Shown: positions 1 to 7,802 of the stretch, piece by piece
Position numbering within the stretch: the stretch's first letter is position 1
Layout of the letters: every line of letters begins with the position of its first letter
From: Candidatus Bathyarchaeota archaeon
Lineage (GTDB): Archaea; Thermoproteota; Bathyarchaeia; 40CM-2-53-6
Length of the DNA stretch: 11,543 nt
Direction: 5' to 3'
Assembly: GCA_005882905.1 (NCBI GenBank)
Contig: VBBG01000049.1
Coordinates: 1 to 11,543, forward strand
Made by a program: the position numbers and the translations under genes
The notes under the pieces: generated by a model
The model's database searches: none
Seen by the model: only the letters and a program-made list of their open reading frames with translations
What the model was told of the DNA's origin: nothing

Positions 1-2
1 CC

Positions 3-1349
3 AAACCGTACGGCTGTCCACATGGAAAATGCACCTACTGCCCAGGCGGACCCGATGAAGGGGTCCCCAGGGCCTACACTGGTAGAGAGCCAGCAGTCAT
101 GAGGGCTCTCGAGTCCGGATATGACCCCTATCTACAGGTGGAGAGTAGGCTCTCTCAACTCCGAGGAATGGGCCATCCTGTCGATAAGGTCGAACTGATT
201 CTGGTAGGAGGCACGTTCCCATTCATGCCTCGCTCCTATCAGGAGGATTTCGTGAAGAGGTGTCTGGACGCTCTCAACGGCGAGGACTCCGGGTCGCTGG
301 ACGAGGCGAAGGTGCGCTCGGAGAATGCTCCGATCAAGAATGTAGGAATCACAATCGAGACCCGTCCCGACTGGTCCCGCAGAGGCCATGTCGATCATAT
401 GCTCTCAATGGGAGTCACCAGGGTCGAGATCGGGGTCCAGACACTCTACGACGATGTTTACGAGAGAATCCACCGAGACCACAGGGTCGCGGATGTGGTC
501 GAGGCAACGCGAACACTGAAGGATTCAGCTCTCAAGGCGGGATACCATATGATGCTCGGACTGCCCGGCTGTGATCCAGAGCGTGACTTGGACGCGTTTC
601 GAAGGATTTTCGAGAGCCCGGATTTCAGACCGGACATGCTGAAAATCTACCCGTGCCTTGTAACGCCTGGAACGCAGCTGTACGAGGAATGGAAGAAGGG
701 CGAATACAAACCATACTCGACGGAGCAGGCCGCACGTCTGATCGTGGAGATAAAGCGACTAATTCCTCCCTGGGTCAGGATCATGAGAATTCAGCGCGAG
801 ATTCCCGCCGACGGCATCTCGGATGGGGTAATGAATGGAAATCTCCGCCAGCTCGTCCAGGACGAACTCGCCCGCCGAGGTATCGCATGTCGCTGCATAA
901 GGTGCCGCGAAGTCGGGCAGCATGCCATGAGAAACACTCCGAGCCCACTTACCGAGAATATCAGACTTCAACGAATAGTCTACGAGGCGTCCGGAGGCAC
1001 AGAGATCTTTCTCTCCTTTGAGGATCCCAAACTCGATATTCTTGTTGGGTATGTCCGTCTGAGAATTCCGGGCGAAGAGGCTCACCGAACAGAAATCAAG
1101 GACCAGAACGCTGCAATAATCCGAGAGCTACACGTCTTCGGCCAGACGGTGCCAGTCGGCGCAACGGACGAGTCAGCCTACCAACACAGAGGCTACGGTT
1201 CCAGACTGATCGCGGAAGCAGAGAGGACCGCCGCCGAAGACTACCAGAGGACCAAGATGGTCGTGATAAGCGCGCTCGGAACCAAGAACTACTACTCTCG
1301 ATTTGATTACAGACACGACGGGCCCTACATGTCGAAACGCCTCAACTAG
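3..1349 (+). CDS. elp3: Elp3-family tRNA uridine(34) acetyltransferase / radical SAM protein, 5' end outside window
   Basis: Elp3 makes the carboxymethyl-type modification on C5 of wobble uridine 34 in tRNA, using a radical-SAM domain and a C-terminal GNAT acetyltransferase domain; archaeal Elp3 acts without the eukaryotic Elongator partners. The frame is open from base 3, so the first internal ATG (99) is not the true start. The 4Fe-4S motif CPHGKCTYC is at nt 15-41 and is followed by PGGPDEG. The radical-SAM core continues through GVTRVEIGVQTLYDDV and MMLGLPG. A CRCIRC cysteine cluster (nt 888-905) fits the family's zinc site. The GNAT domain has the acetyl-CoA loop QHRGYGSRL (nt 1182-1208) and the typical end YYSRFDYRHDGPYMSK. 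There are 448 residues here; about 80 N-terminal residues should lie upstream. gatD starts 38 nt downstream, giving a translation-related neighbourhood. Confidence 0.95.
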   Translation, partial: KPYGCPHGKCTYCPGGPDEGVPRAYTGREPAVMRALESGYDPYLQVESRLSQLRGMGHPVDKVELILVGGTFPFMPRSYQEDFVKRCLDALNGEDSGSLDEAKVRSENAPIKNVGITIETRPDWSRRGHVDHMLSMGVTRVEIGVQTLYDDVYERIHRDHRVADVVEATRTLKDSALKAGYHMMLGLPGCDPERDLDAFRRIFESPDFRPDMLKIYPCLVTPGTQLYEEWKKGEYKPYSTEQAARLIVEIKRLIPPWVRIMRIQREIPADGISDGVMNGNLRQLVQDELARRGIACRCIRCREVGQHAMRNTPSPLTENIRLQRIVYEASGGTEIFLSFEDPKLDILVGYVRLRIPGEEAHRTEIKDQNAAIIRELHVFGQTVPVGATDESAYQHRGYGSRLIAEAERTAAEDYQRTKMVVISALGTKNYYSRFDYRHDGPYMSKRLN

Positions 1350-1352
1350 AGA

Positions 1353-1361
1353 ATATCCTTA
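1353..1361 (+). promoter_or_regulatory. Possible TATA box for gatD
   Basis: An A/T-rich element (ATATCCTTA) lies in the 38-nt gap after elp3, centred about 31 nt before the gatD ATG. That spacing suits a leaderless or short-leader archaeal transcript, and no Shine-Dalgarno site precedes the ATG. The match to a TATA consensus is weak. Confidence 0.3.
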
Positions 1362-1387
1362 ACCCTCCTCTGAGTCGTTCCCGCTTC

Positions 1388-2630
1388 ATGTCGGTCTCGG
1401 AGCTCGAAGGATACCACGGAGAAATCCTGCGCAGGTTGAAGAGTGCCAACGCCAAAGTCGGAGACATAGTCAAGATCACCACACGGACTGGAGAGGTCTT
1501 CGAAGGAGCGCTATTCCCCCGATCTGAATATGCCGATCCCAACCATATCGTTCTCAAGCTGAAAAACGGCTACAACGTCGGGATCCACTTCCAGCGGACG
1601 GAGAAGATTGAAGTTGTCGGAGGAGGCCAGAAACCCCACTTTTCCAGACCATCTCCCCCACCGAAGCAACCCGGTCTTCCCAGAGTAGCAATCATCAGCA
1701 CAGGAGGAACGATCGCGAGCAGAGTGGACTATCGAACAGGCGCCGTCCAGCCAGCTCTCACAGCAGCAGACCTGGCAAGCGTCGTCCCCGAACTTGCCAA
1801 CATAGCAGAAGTCGAGGCCGACATACTGTTCAGCGAATTGAGCGAGAACGTCACACCATCGCAATGGAAGACTCTCGCAGAGGATATCTCCAGAAGAATA
1901 ACAGAAGGAGTAAGCGGAGTCGTTGTAAGCCAGGGAACTGACACAATGCACTACACCGCAGCAGCCTTGAGCTTCGCGCTTCAACATCTCCCCGTCCCAG
2001 TCCTCCTGGTCGGAGCCCAGAGGTCTTCGGATCGCCCGAGCTCCGATGCTGCATCCAACCTGACCGGAGCCGTTGCCATGGCGGCCAACGCGGATCTCGG
2101 CGTGGTTGGAGTCACAAAACTCGAATCCTCTCGCCCGTTACGATCTGCACACTCGACAGATCGAATATTTCGAGAGCCCTCCAAGACGAAGGTCAGATCA
2201 CAATTTCAGCCTCAAACCGGCCTTCGACCATCACGCGTATCTCTTGAAATTCTACCCGGGCTTCGATCCTCAACTCATAGATGCAGCAGTCAAAGCCGGC
2301 GCCCGCGGTCTAGTACTGGAAGGGACTGGCCTTGGCCACGTGTCGAAATACTGCTATGACTCCATCCGGAACGCTGTGAAAAACGATGTTCCAATTTTCA
2401 TGACATCCCAGACAATATGGGGAAGAGTCGACATGAACGTCTACGTCACGGGACGAGACCTGCTCAACCTCGGCGTTGTCCCCCTCGAAGATATGATCCC
2501 AGAGACAGCGCTTGTGAAACTCATGTGGGTCCTTGGCCAGACCAGATCCATAGACAAGGTCCACGGACTCATGCTCCAGCCGATAGCTGGAGAAATTACC
2601 GAGAGGACGGCAATAACGGAGGCGGCCTAA
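1388..2630 (+). pseudogene. gatD: Glu-tRNA(Gln) amidotransferase subunit D, broken by internal deletion and frameshift
   Basis: GatD is the asparaginase-like subunit of archaeal GatDE. It releases ammonia from glutamine for amidation of Glu-tRNA(Gln). The first frame (from ATG 1388) has the N-terminal barrel (residues ~23-77), then the asparaginase core: TGGT at 105-108 with Thr108 equivalent to the first catalytic Thr, GTDT at 183-186 with Thr184/Asp185, and LVGAQRSSDRPSSDAASNL. It runs through ADLGVVGV (to ~242), then homology stops and the frame reads on to a stop at 2359. Homology resumes in the frame one base later as NPLARYDLHTRQIEYF and continues through LKPAFD, LKFYPGFDP and EGTGLGHV to TAA at 2628-2630. 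The family segment between these parts, about 35 residues with RVRKMHTSRRD and the catalytic Lys (Lys254 in P. abyssi numbering), is absent. The combined length of about 410 is short for GatD (about 420-440). The intact gatE next door suggests recent loss or an assembly deletion. Confidence 0.9.
2112..2126 (+). other. Deletion/frameshift junction inside gatD
   Basis: Upstream of about 2113 the GatD-like frame has codons starting at positions equal to 2 mod 3 (GVVGV). From about 2124 the GatD-like frame is 0 mod 3 (NPLARYD). A loss of 3n+2 bases explains both the frame change and the roughly 35 missing residues. No frame across the junction contains the missing RVRKMHTS-type segment. The exact breakpoint cannot be fixed without a close homologue. 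Confidence 0.75.
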
Positions 2631-2651
2631 GCGTCCCAGAACTACTCGACG

Positions 2652-4535
2652 GTGGGTCTCAGAGTCGGACTCGAAGTACACAGGCAGCTGGACACTCGCC
2701 ACAAGCTCTTCTGTGAGTGTCCAACAATCCTCTCGACAAAGCCGCCGACGCTCACACTCGAACGGAGGCTCCGACCAACACAGAGCGAGCTAGGCCAGGT
2801 GGATCCCGCGGCTCTCTTCGAGTTCAACAAAGGACGAGCGATCAATTACGAAGCAGACCCAGAAACAGCATGCTTAGTCGAGCTAGACGAAGAGCCTCCG
2901 CACCAACTCGACCCTGAAGCAGTTGACATCGCGCTCACCATCAGCCTCCTCCTGCACGCTCGTCCGATGGACGAGGTGCATGTGATGCGCAAGGTCGTCA
3001 TCGACGGATCCAACACGACCGGATTCCAGCGCACAGCGATAATCTCGCTCAATGGCAAACTCGACGTGGACAGAAAGGAAATCCCGATTCAGCAGATATC
3101 ACTAGAAGAGGATGCTGGACGGAAGACTGGGGAGAACAAGAACACGGTCATCTTTCGCCTTGACCGGCTTGGCGTCCCCCTCATCGAGATTGCTACCGGT
3201 CCGGTAATCAAAGACGCTCAGGAAGCAGGCAGAGTGGCCCTGGCGATAGGACAGGTGCTGCGGGCCACAAAGAAGGTGAAGCGAGGTCTCGGTAGCATAA
3301 GGCAGGACCTCAATGTGTCTATAGAGGAGGGCGCTCTCATCGAGATCAAAGGGGTCCAAGAACTCGACCTGGTCTCTAAAGCGGTGGAGCTTGAAGTTCA
3401 GCGTCAAACCAGTCTTCTACAGATCCGAGACGAGTTGAGGAGCAGAAAAGTCAAGCCGGCCGACCTCAAAGAGGACTTCCATGAACTTACACCGCTCGTA
3501 TCTCGATCAGAATCCAAGATAGTCCAGTCAGCCCTGAAGCTAGGAGGAACTGTTCAGGGAGTCAAGCTACCAGGCTTCGGCGGCTTGTTGAAGAGAGAGC
3601 TGATGCCTGGAATCAGACTGGGGACGGAGATAGCGAAGCGGGCCGCTTACTGGGGGCGGGTTGCAGGAGTCTTCCACTCCGATGAGCTGCCAGGCTATGG
3701 AATAGGTCAGGCTGAAGTAGGCGCTGTCGCCAAGAAGCTTGAATGCGGGCCCAGCGACGCCTTCGTTATAATTGCGGACTATAAGGAAAACGTGTTAGAC
3801 GGACTGAAGGCTGTTGTCGAAAGAGCTAGAGAAGCAATAGCCGGAGTGCCAGAGGAGACGCGGACTGCCAACCCGGACGGTACCACATACTACATGAGAC
3901 CGAGACCAGGCGCGGCCAGGATGTACCCGGAGACTGATGTGCCGCCGGTCCAGATCAGCTCCGATAGAATCAGGCAAATCGGAGACAACCTGCCACGAAT
4001 GCCCGAGGACATCGCCAGAGAGATAGGGTCGAAATACGAGATCAGTCCAAAGCTCGCAGCTCAACTCGTCAACTCCGAATACCTAGACACCTTCGGAGAA
4101 ATAGCCGCCATCGGGAAGGACATTGCGCCAAGCTTCGTCGCGACCGTACTCACGGAATCGATGAGAAGCCTGGCTAGAGATCAGGTCCCTGTCGAAAATC
4201 TTGACGATACACATCTCAAGGAGGTTTTCCGGCTAGTGGCTGAAGGCAAGACTGCCAAAGAATCCGTCTTAGAGATCCTCAAATGGTTGGCCACGCATCC
4301 CACGGCAAACGCGGCGTCCGCCGTTGACCAGTTGAATCTCGGGATGATAGGTAGAGCGGAGTTGAAAGGGGTAATATCGAAGGTCTTAGAATCACATCGG
4401 TCGTTAGTTCAGGCGAATGGAGCCAAGGCGCTCGGGAAGATGATGAACTTGGTCATGGCGGAAGTCCGAGGCAGAGCGGACCCAAAGCTCGTCACCGAGC
4501 TGCTGCGGACCGAACTTGAACCAGACAGAGGTTGA
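2652..4535 (+). CDS. gatE: Glu-tRNA(Gln) amidotransferase subunit E
   Basis: GatE is the GatB-like subunit of archaeal GatDE. It activates Glu-tRNA(Gln) with ATP and amidates it with ammonia channelled from GatD. The N-terminal cradle domain shows VGLEVHRQLDTRHKLFCEC (residues ~5-23) and GLGSIRQDLNVSI. A GAD (AspRS-like) insertion typical of GatE but not GatB lies at about 280-400. The GatB/E signature DGTTYYMRPRPGAARMYPE follows, then a helical/YqeY-like tail to residue 627. Length is normal for GatE. The start is GTG 2652, the only standard start codon after the gatD stop; it has no Shine-Dalgarno site. In-frame codons upstream read NYST, which resembles the usual GatE N-terminus (x-x-Y-x-x-V/L-G-L), so the real start may lie a few codons upstream at a non-standard codon or behind an indel. 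It is 21 nt from gatD and in the same frame as the 3' part of gatD, so the two form one operon. Confidence 0.95.
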   Translation: MGLRVGLEVHRQLDTRHKLFCECPTILSTKPPTLTLERRLRPTQSELGQVDPAALFEFNKGRAINYEADPETACLVELDEEPPHQLDPEAVDIALTISLLLHARPMDEVHVMRKVVIDGSNTTGFQRTAIISLNGKLDVDRKEIPIQQISLEEDAGRKTGENKNTVIFRLDRLGVPLIEIATGPVIKDAQEAGRVALAIGQVLRATKKVKRGLGSIRQDLNVSIEEGALIEIKGVQELDLVSKAVELEVQRQTSLLQIRDELRSRKVKPADLKEDFHELTPLVSRSESKIVQSALKLGGTVQGVKLPGFGGLLKRELMPGIRLGTEIAKRAAYWGRVAGVFHSDELPGYGIGQAEVGAVAKKLECGPSDAFVIIADYKENVLDGLKAVVERAREAIAGVPEETRTANPDGTTYYMRPRPGAARMYPETDVPPVQISSDRIRQIGDNLPRMPEDIAREIGSKYEISPKLAAQLVNSEYLDTFGEIAAIGKDIAPSFVATVLTESMRSLARDQVPVENLDDTHLKEVFRLVAEGKTAKESVLEILKWLATHPTANAASAVDQLNLGMIGRAELKGVISKVLESHRSLVQANGAKALGKMMNLVMAEVRGRADPKLVTELLRTELEPDRG

Positions 4536-4579
4536 CGTCTTCGCCTCGTGACGGTCCGGACAAGACCTTGAGCCTCGAG

Positions 4580-5017
4580 ATGGATGATCTCGACCGCAGA
4601 ATCCTCCAGGCGTACCTGATGGACGGTAGACTGTCCTACAGGCAGCTAGGCCACAAACTCGGAGTTTCTACGACCACGATCCAATCTCGAACGATCAAGC
4701 TGGAAAAGGCCGGAATCATACGGGGCTACTCGGCAATCTACGACCATGAAAAGATAGGATTCCAGCTGACCGCTATAACAGAGGTCTCGGTCGCCAAGGG
4801 AAAGCTGCTGGAGCTCGAGCGGGAGGTAGCAAAGATGCCGCAGGTCTTGGCTGTCTACGATGTCACGGGTCTCACCGATGCTATTGTGATCGCCAAGTTC
4901 AGGAGCCGCGAGGACTTGAGCAGGTTCACAAAGGCACTATTGGCGATGCCTTTCGTGGAACGGACGAATACCCACATTGTTCTAACGACGGTCAAAGAAG
5001 ACTTCAGGTTACTGTGA
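4580..5017 (+). CDS. Lrp/AsnC-family transcriptional regulator
   Basis: This is a feast/famine-type DNA-binding regulator; such proteins usually sense amino acids or small metabolites. From ATG 4580 it is 145 residues. The N-terminal winged helix-turn-helix begins MDDLDRRILQAYLMDGRLSY, with recognition region LGVSTTTIQSRTIKLEKAGI (about 28-47). The C-terminal RAM (ligand-binding, oligomerisation) domain includes YDVTGLTDAIVIAKF (about 93-107). The frame is open back to a TTG at 4532 that overlaps the gatE stop, but the 16 extra residues are not Lrp-like and ATG 4580 gives the standard N-terminus. It is in line with gatE and converges on trpA with one base between the stops. Regulation of the adjacent trp genes is a reasonable guess; the sequence does not prove it. 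Confidence 0.9.
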   Translation: MDDLDRRILQAYLMDGRLSYRQLGHKLGVSTTTIQSRTIKLEKAGIIRGYSAIYDHEKIGFQLTAITEVSVAKGKLLELEREVAKMPQVLAVYDVTGLTDAIVIAKFRSREDLSRFTKALLAMPFVERTNTHIVLTTVKEDFRLL

Positions 5018-5018
5018 G

Positions 5019-5765
5019 CTAGAATTTCCGGGTTGCTTGTTTCAGCTCGGCGACATGTTTCTTCAACACCTGTTCCGTTTCGCCGGGATCGCCCAGGTGG
5101 TCTTGGACCTTCTGCGCCAGAGCGCTTCCGACTATGGCTCCGTCTGCGCCAGCTCTAATCAGGGTCCTAACGTGGTCTGGGGTGGAGACGCCGAATCCTG
5201 CTGAAACCGGGGTTCTATTCTTGTTGATGGAGATTACTCGCTTGAGGGATTCCAATGCCTGTGGGCTCAACGTCTTTCGTGGACCTGTCACACCGTAGAG
5301 AGATACTAGATAGAGAAATCCGGTGGTCTCTGCGAGGATCTGTCTCAACCTTGTCTCTGGAGTGTTTAGTGCCGCAAGAAGAATACTGTCGATGCTGTAT
5401 TTCGAGGCTAGCCCGTGGAATTGGGGATCAGCGTTGGCCGGGACGTCTGGAACCACCACTCCGCTCACGCCGGACTTGCTAGCCATTTGGAAGAAGCGTT
5501 CAGCTCCCATCGCGAGAATGGGGTTGCAGTATGTTAGAAGAATAATGGGTAGGTCGTGTTGGTCAGAAAACTCTCCTGTTAGTGACAGGATTTTCTTTGG
5601 AGTAATGCCTGCGCCCAAGGCTCTCTGGCTTGAGGCTTGAATCACCGGCCCATCGGCGATCGGATCAGAGAATGGGATGCCAATCTCGACGATATCTGCT
5701 CCTCCTTCGACCAGTGCTGAGGCGTTGGCGGAAAATTCTTCGGGAGTTGGGTCCCCTCCGGTCAA
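5019..5765 (-). CDS. trpA: Tryptophan synthase alpha chain, N-terminus out of frame with its expected start
   Basis: TrpA cleaves indole-3-glycerol phosphate to indole and glyceraldehyde 3-phosphate; indole passes to TrpB. From the TTG at 5765 there are 248 residues: LTGGDPTPEE, VEIGIPFSDPIADGP with the catalytic Glu and Asp (27 and 38 here; Glu49 and Asp60 in Salmonella), VVVPDVP, the loop SLYGVTGPR and GFGVSTPDHV. This TTG is only a formal start, because it falls inside the first beta strand (AYLTGGD). TrpA-like sequence continues upstream in frame as IASKFEELRSRGEGALVAY to about 5822, which gives the usual length of about 267. No ATG, GTG or TTG lies in that stretch before an in-frame stop at 5855-5853. 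The natural coupled start, ATG 5833-5831 overlapping the trpB TGA, is one base out of frame. It is the last gene of trpDCBA. Confidence 0.93.
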   Translation of the reverse strand: MTGGDPTPEEFSANASALVEGGADIVEIGIPFSDPIADGPVIQASSQRALGAGITPKKILSLTGEFSDQHDLPIILLTYCNPILAMGAERFFQMASKSGVSGVVVPDVPANADPQFHGLASKYSIDSILLAALNTPETRLRQILAETTGFLYLVSLYGVTGPRKTLSPQALESLKRVISINKNRTPVSAGFGVSTPDHVRTLIRAGADGAIVGSALAQKVQDHLGDPGETEQVLKKHVAELKQATRKF

Positions 5766-5833
5766 GTATGCGACCAGCGCACCCTCTCCTCGGGATCGGA
5801 GTTCCTCGAACTTGGAGGCTATAGGATGCTCAT
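5766..5833 (-). other. trpA: Missing N-terminal part of trpA, with probable 1-nt frameshift after an ATGA start
   Basis: In the minus strand, ATG 5833-5831 overlaps the trpB stop as ATGA, like the trpC/trpB junction. It reads only MSIL and then TAG. The next frame reads IASKFEELRSRGEGALVAY, a typical TrpA N-terminus that joins directly to LTGGDP. Restoring one base between about 5831 and 5819 would give MSIL-x-ASKFEEL at normal TrpA length. Confidence 0.7.
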
Positions 5834-7026
5834 TGTATGAAGTGTCTTGCAGCTATTTCCACATCCTTGTCGCCACGTCCTGAGAGGTTTACAAGGATAG
5901 AATCCTTGGTCGGATACTTCTTCGCAAGTCTGAACGCGTAGCTCAGCGCGTGTGCAGGCTCCAATGCGGGCATTATCCCCTCTTGATTCGATAGTCTCTT
6001 GAACGCGTCCAACGCATCATCGTCCGATACTGCACTGTACTTTACCCTCCCAGTGTTCTTGAGATAGGCGTGTTCTGGTCCGACGGCCGGGTAGTCCAGG
6101 CCTGCTGAGATACTCCTAGTGTTTTGGACCTGGCCGTTGGTATCTTGTAGGAGATATGTGAGCATGCCGTGAAGGACACCCTCGCTACCTGCTACCAGTG
6201 CTGCCGCATGCTGGCCTGGTCGGATGTCTTGCCCTCCTGCTTCGACTCCGTACAGTTCCACTTCGAGATCATGGAGGAAGTGGTGGAAGATTCCGATGGA
6301 GTTACTTCCGCCCCCAACACAGGCGATTATCGCGCTGGGGAGTTTGTCTTCTCGTGCGAGGATCTGCTGTCGGGCTTCCCTCCCGATGATGCTCTGAAAG
6401 TCGCGGACCATGGTCGGGTACGGGTGGGGTCCCACGGCGGAGCCGAGCAGGTAGTAGGTGTTCTCTACGTTGGTTACCCAGTCCCTGAGGGACTCGTTGA
6501 TTGCGTCTTTGAGGGTTCTTGAGCCCGAGTCTACCGGGTGGACTTCGGCACCCAGCATTTTCATCCGGTAAACGTTGAGCTTCTGCCTTTCCATATCTTC
6601 GCGGCCCATGTATATCTCGGATTGTAGACCGAGAGCGGCGCATGCCATGGCCGTCGCAACGCCGTGCTGCCCAGCCCCTGTTTCCGCGATGATTCTCTTC
6701 TTTCCCATTCGTCTGGCGAGGAGGACTTGTCCCAGCGTGTTGTTGATCTTGTGTGCTCCGCCGTGAAGGAGGTCTTCTCTCTTCAGATAGATCTTTGCGC
6801 CTCCGAGATTCCTTGTGAGGTTCCGAGCGAGATAGAGTGGCGTGGGACGTCCTGCGTAGGATTCCAGCAGATTCCTGAGTTCTTTCTTGAAGGATGGATC
6901 TCGTGAGTATTCGTCATACGCTTCTTCCAGATCCTGCAACGGCTTCATCAGGGTCTCTGGCACGTATTGGCCGCCGTACTTGCCGAACCTGCCGCGGGGT
7001 TGTATAGGGGCTTTCTTGATCTTCAT
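5830..7026 (-). CDS. trpB: Tryptophan synthase beta chain (TrpB1 type)
   Basis: TrpB is the PLP enzyme that joins indole and serine to make tryptophan, in complex with TrpA. It has 398 residues, normal for the TrpB1 type that pairs with TrpA. The N-terminus has the family hallmark GRFGKYGGQYVPETL (residues 12-26). HKINNTLGQ holds the PLP lysine (Lys93), AETGAGQHG holds the catalytic Glu115, and GGGSNSIGIF is the PLP-phosphate loop. GLDYPAVGPEHAYL and the C-terminal LSGRGDKD are also present. The ATG at 7026-7024 overlaps the trpC TGA by four bases (ATGA), implying translational coupling; its own TGA overlaps the likely trpA start in the same way. The frame is intact and all catalytic motifs are present. 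Confidence 0.97.
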   Translation of the reverse strand: MKIKKAPIQPRGRFGKYGGQYVPETLMKPLQDLEEAYDEYSRDPSFKKELRNLLESYAGRPTPLYLARNLTRNLGGAKIYLKREDLLHGGAHKINNTLGQVLLARRMGKKRIIAETGAGQHGVATAMACAALGLQSEIYMGREDMERQKLNVYRMKMLGAEVHPVDSGSRTLKDAINESLRDWVTNVENTYYLLGSAVGPHPYPTMVRDFQSIIGREARQQILAREDKLPSAIIACVGGGSNSIGIFHHFLHDLEVELYGVEAGGQDIRPGQHAAALVAGSEGVLHGMLTYLLQDTNGQVQNTRSISAGLDYPAVGPEHAYLKNTGRVKYSAVSDDDALDAFKRLSNQEGIMPALEPAHALSYAFRLAKKYPTKDSILVNLSGRGDKDVEIAARHFIQ

Positions 7027-7799
7027 GAGTTTACGAGTTCCCTGACTTTCTGCTCGACGTTTGAGGACTTCATTATGCAGGTTCCAACGAGAAAAGCTTG
7101 GGCGCCTGCTGTCTTCAGCCGTTTTATGTCGGCTTCGGTTTCTATTCCGCTTTCGGAAACTACGGGAGCGCTAACGGGTTTGGTTTCTGCAAGAATTCTT
7201 TCTGTGGTGTCAAGGTCGACTTGGAAGCTGGAGAGGTTGCGGTTGTTTATTCCGTAGAGGTCTGGCTGAATGGTTCGCACCTTTTCGAACTCAGAGGGCG
7301 TGTTGGCTTCGACTAGTACTTCGAGGCCTAAGCCTCTGGCTTCCTGCATCATAGTGGTAATATCAACATCCGTTAGACCTGCGCTGAAAAGTTCCGATAT
7401 CAGGACGACCGTATCTGCTCCAAGTCTTGCGGCTGCTCTCAACTGTCGTGGGGATACGATGATGTCCTTCATTATCAAAGGCGCAATCACACCCCGCGCC
7501 ACTTCCGACAGAATGTTGAGGCCGCCCTCGAAACTTACGGGGTCGGTGATTATGGATAGCCCGCAGGCTCCGCCCGCTAGCATTTCTTTCGCGATTCTTA
7601 CCGCTGGTTCATAGTCACGTATTTTTCCGGATGATGGAGAGGCATATTTTATCTCGGCGATAATGGGGGTCTTCCCGCTTGCTCTTACTGCCCGGATCAG
7701 GCTTTTGCGTCTTCGGCTTATCGCACTAACTGTGTCATAATATCCGGCGCCGACCCTTTCCCGGGCAAGTTCTGACAGTTCGGCTAAGCGGTCTGGCAA
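7023..7799 (-). CDS. trpC: Indole-3-glycerol-phosphate synthase
   Basis: TrpC closes the ring of 1-(2-carboxyphenylamino)-1-deoxyribulose 5-phosphate to indole-3-glycerol phosphate, the substrate of TrpA. It is a single-domain TIM barrel of 258 residues, with no fused TrpF. Visible active-site strands are IIAEIKYASPSSG (Glu49, Lys51), LIMKDI (Lys111, the general acid in the Sulfolobus enzyme), VLVEA (Glu164), GINNRNL (Asn185/186) and the phosphate-binding VSESGIE (214-220). The start is TTG 7799: it lies 3 nt after the trpD stop, the codon before it is CGA and then the in-frame trpD TAA, and the next ATG is far inside the barrel. The TTG start with no clear Shine-Dalgarno site implies coupling to trpD translation. 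Confidence 0.96.
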   Translation of the reverse strand: MPDRLAELSELARERVGAGYYDTVSAISRRRKSLIRAVRASGKTPIIAEIKYASPSSGKIRDYEPAVRIAKEMLAGGACGLSIITDPVSFEGGLNILSEVARGVIAPLIMKDIIVSPRQLRAAARLGADTVVLISELFSAGLTDVDITTMMQEARGLGLEVLVEANTPSEFEKVRTIQPDLYGINNRNLSSFQVDLDTTERILAETKPVSAPVVSESGIETEADIKRLKTAGAQAFLVGTCIMKSSNVEQKVRELVNS

Positions 7800-7802
7800 T
7801 CG

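Noticed and set aside
2073..2630. Independent gene starting at ATG 2073 after gatD
   Set aside because: Its first residues to about 2120 are the out-of-frame reading of gatD (MPWRPTRIS), and the rest is plainly the C-terminal half of GatD.
4532..4579. N-terminal extension of the Lrp gene from TTG 4532
   Set aside because: The 16 extra residues are unlike Lrp proteins and overlap the gatE stop; ATG 4580 gives the standard MDDLDRRIL start.
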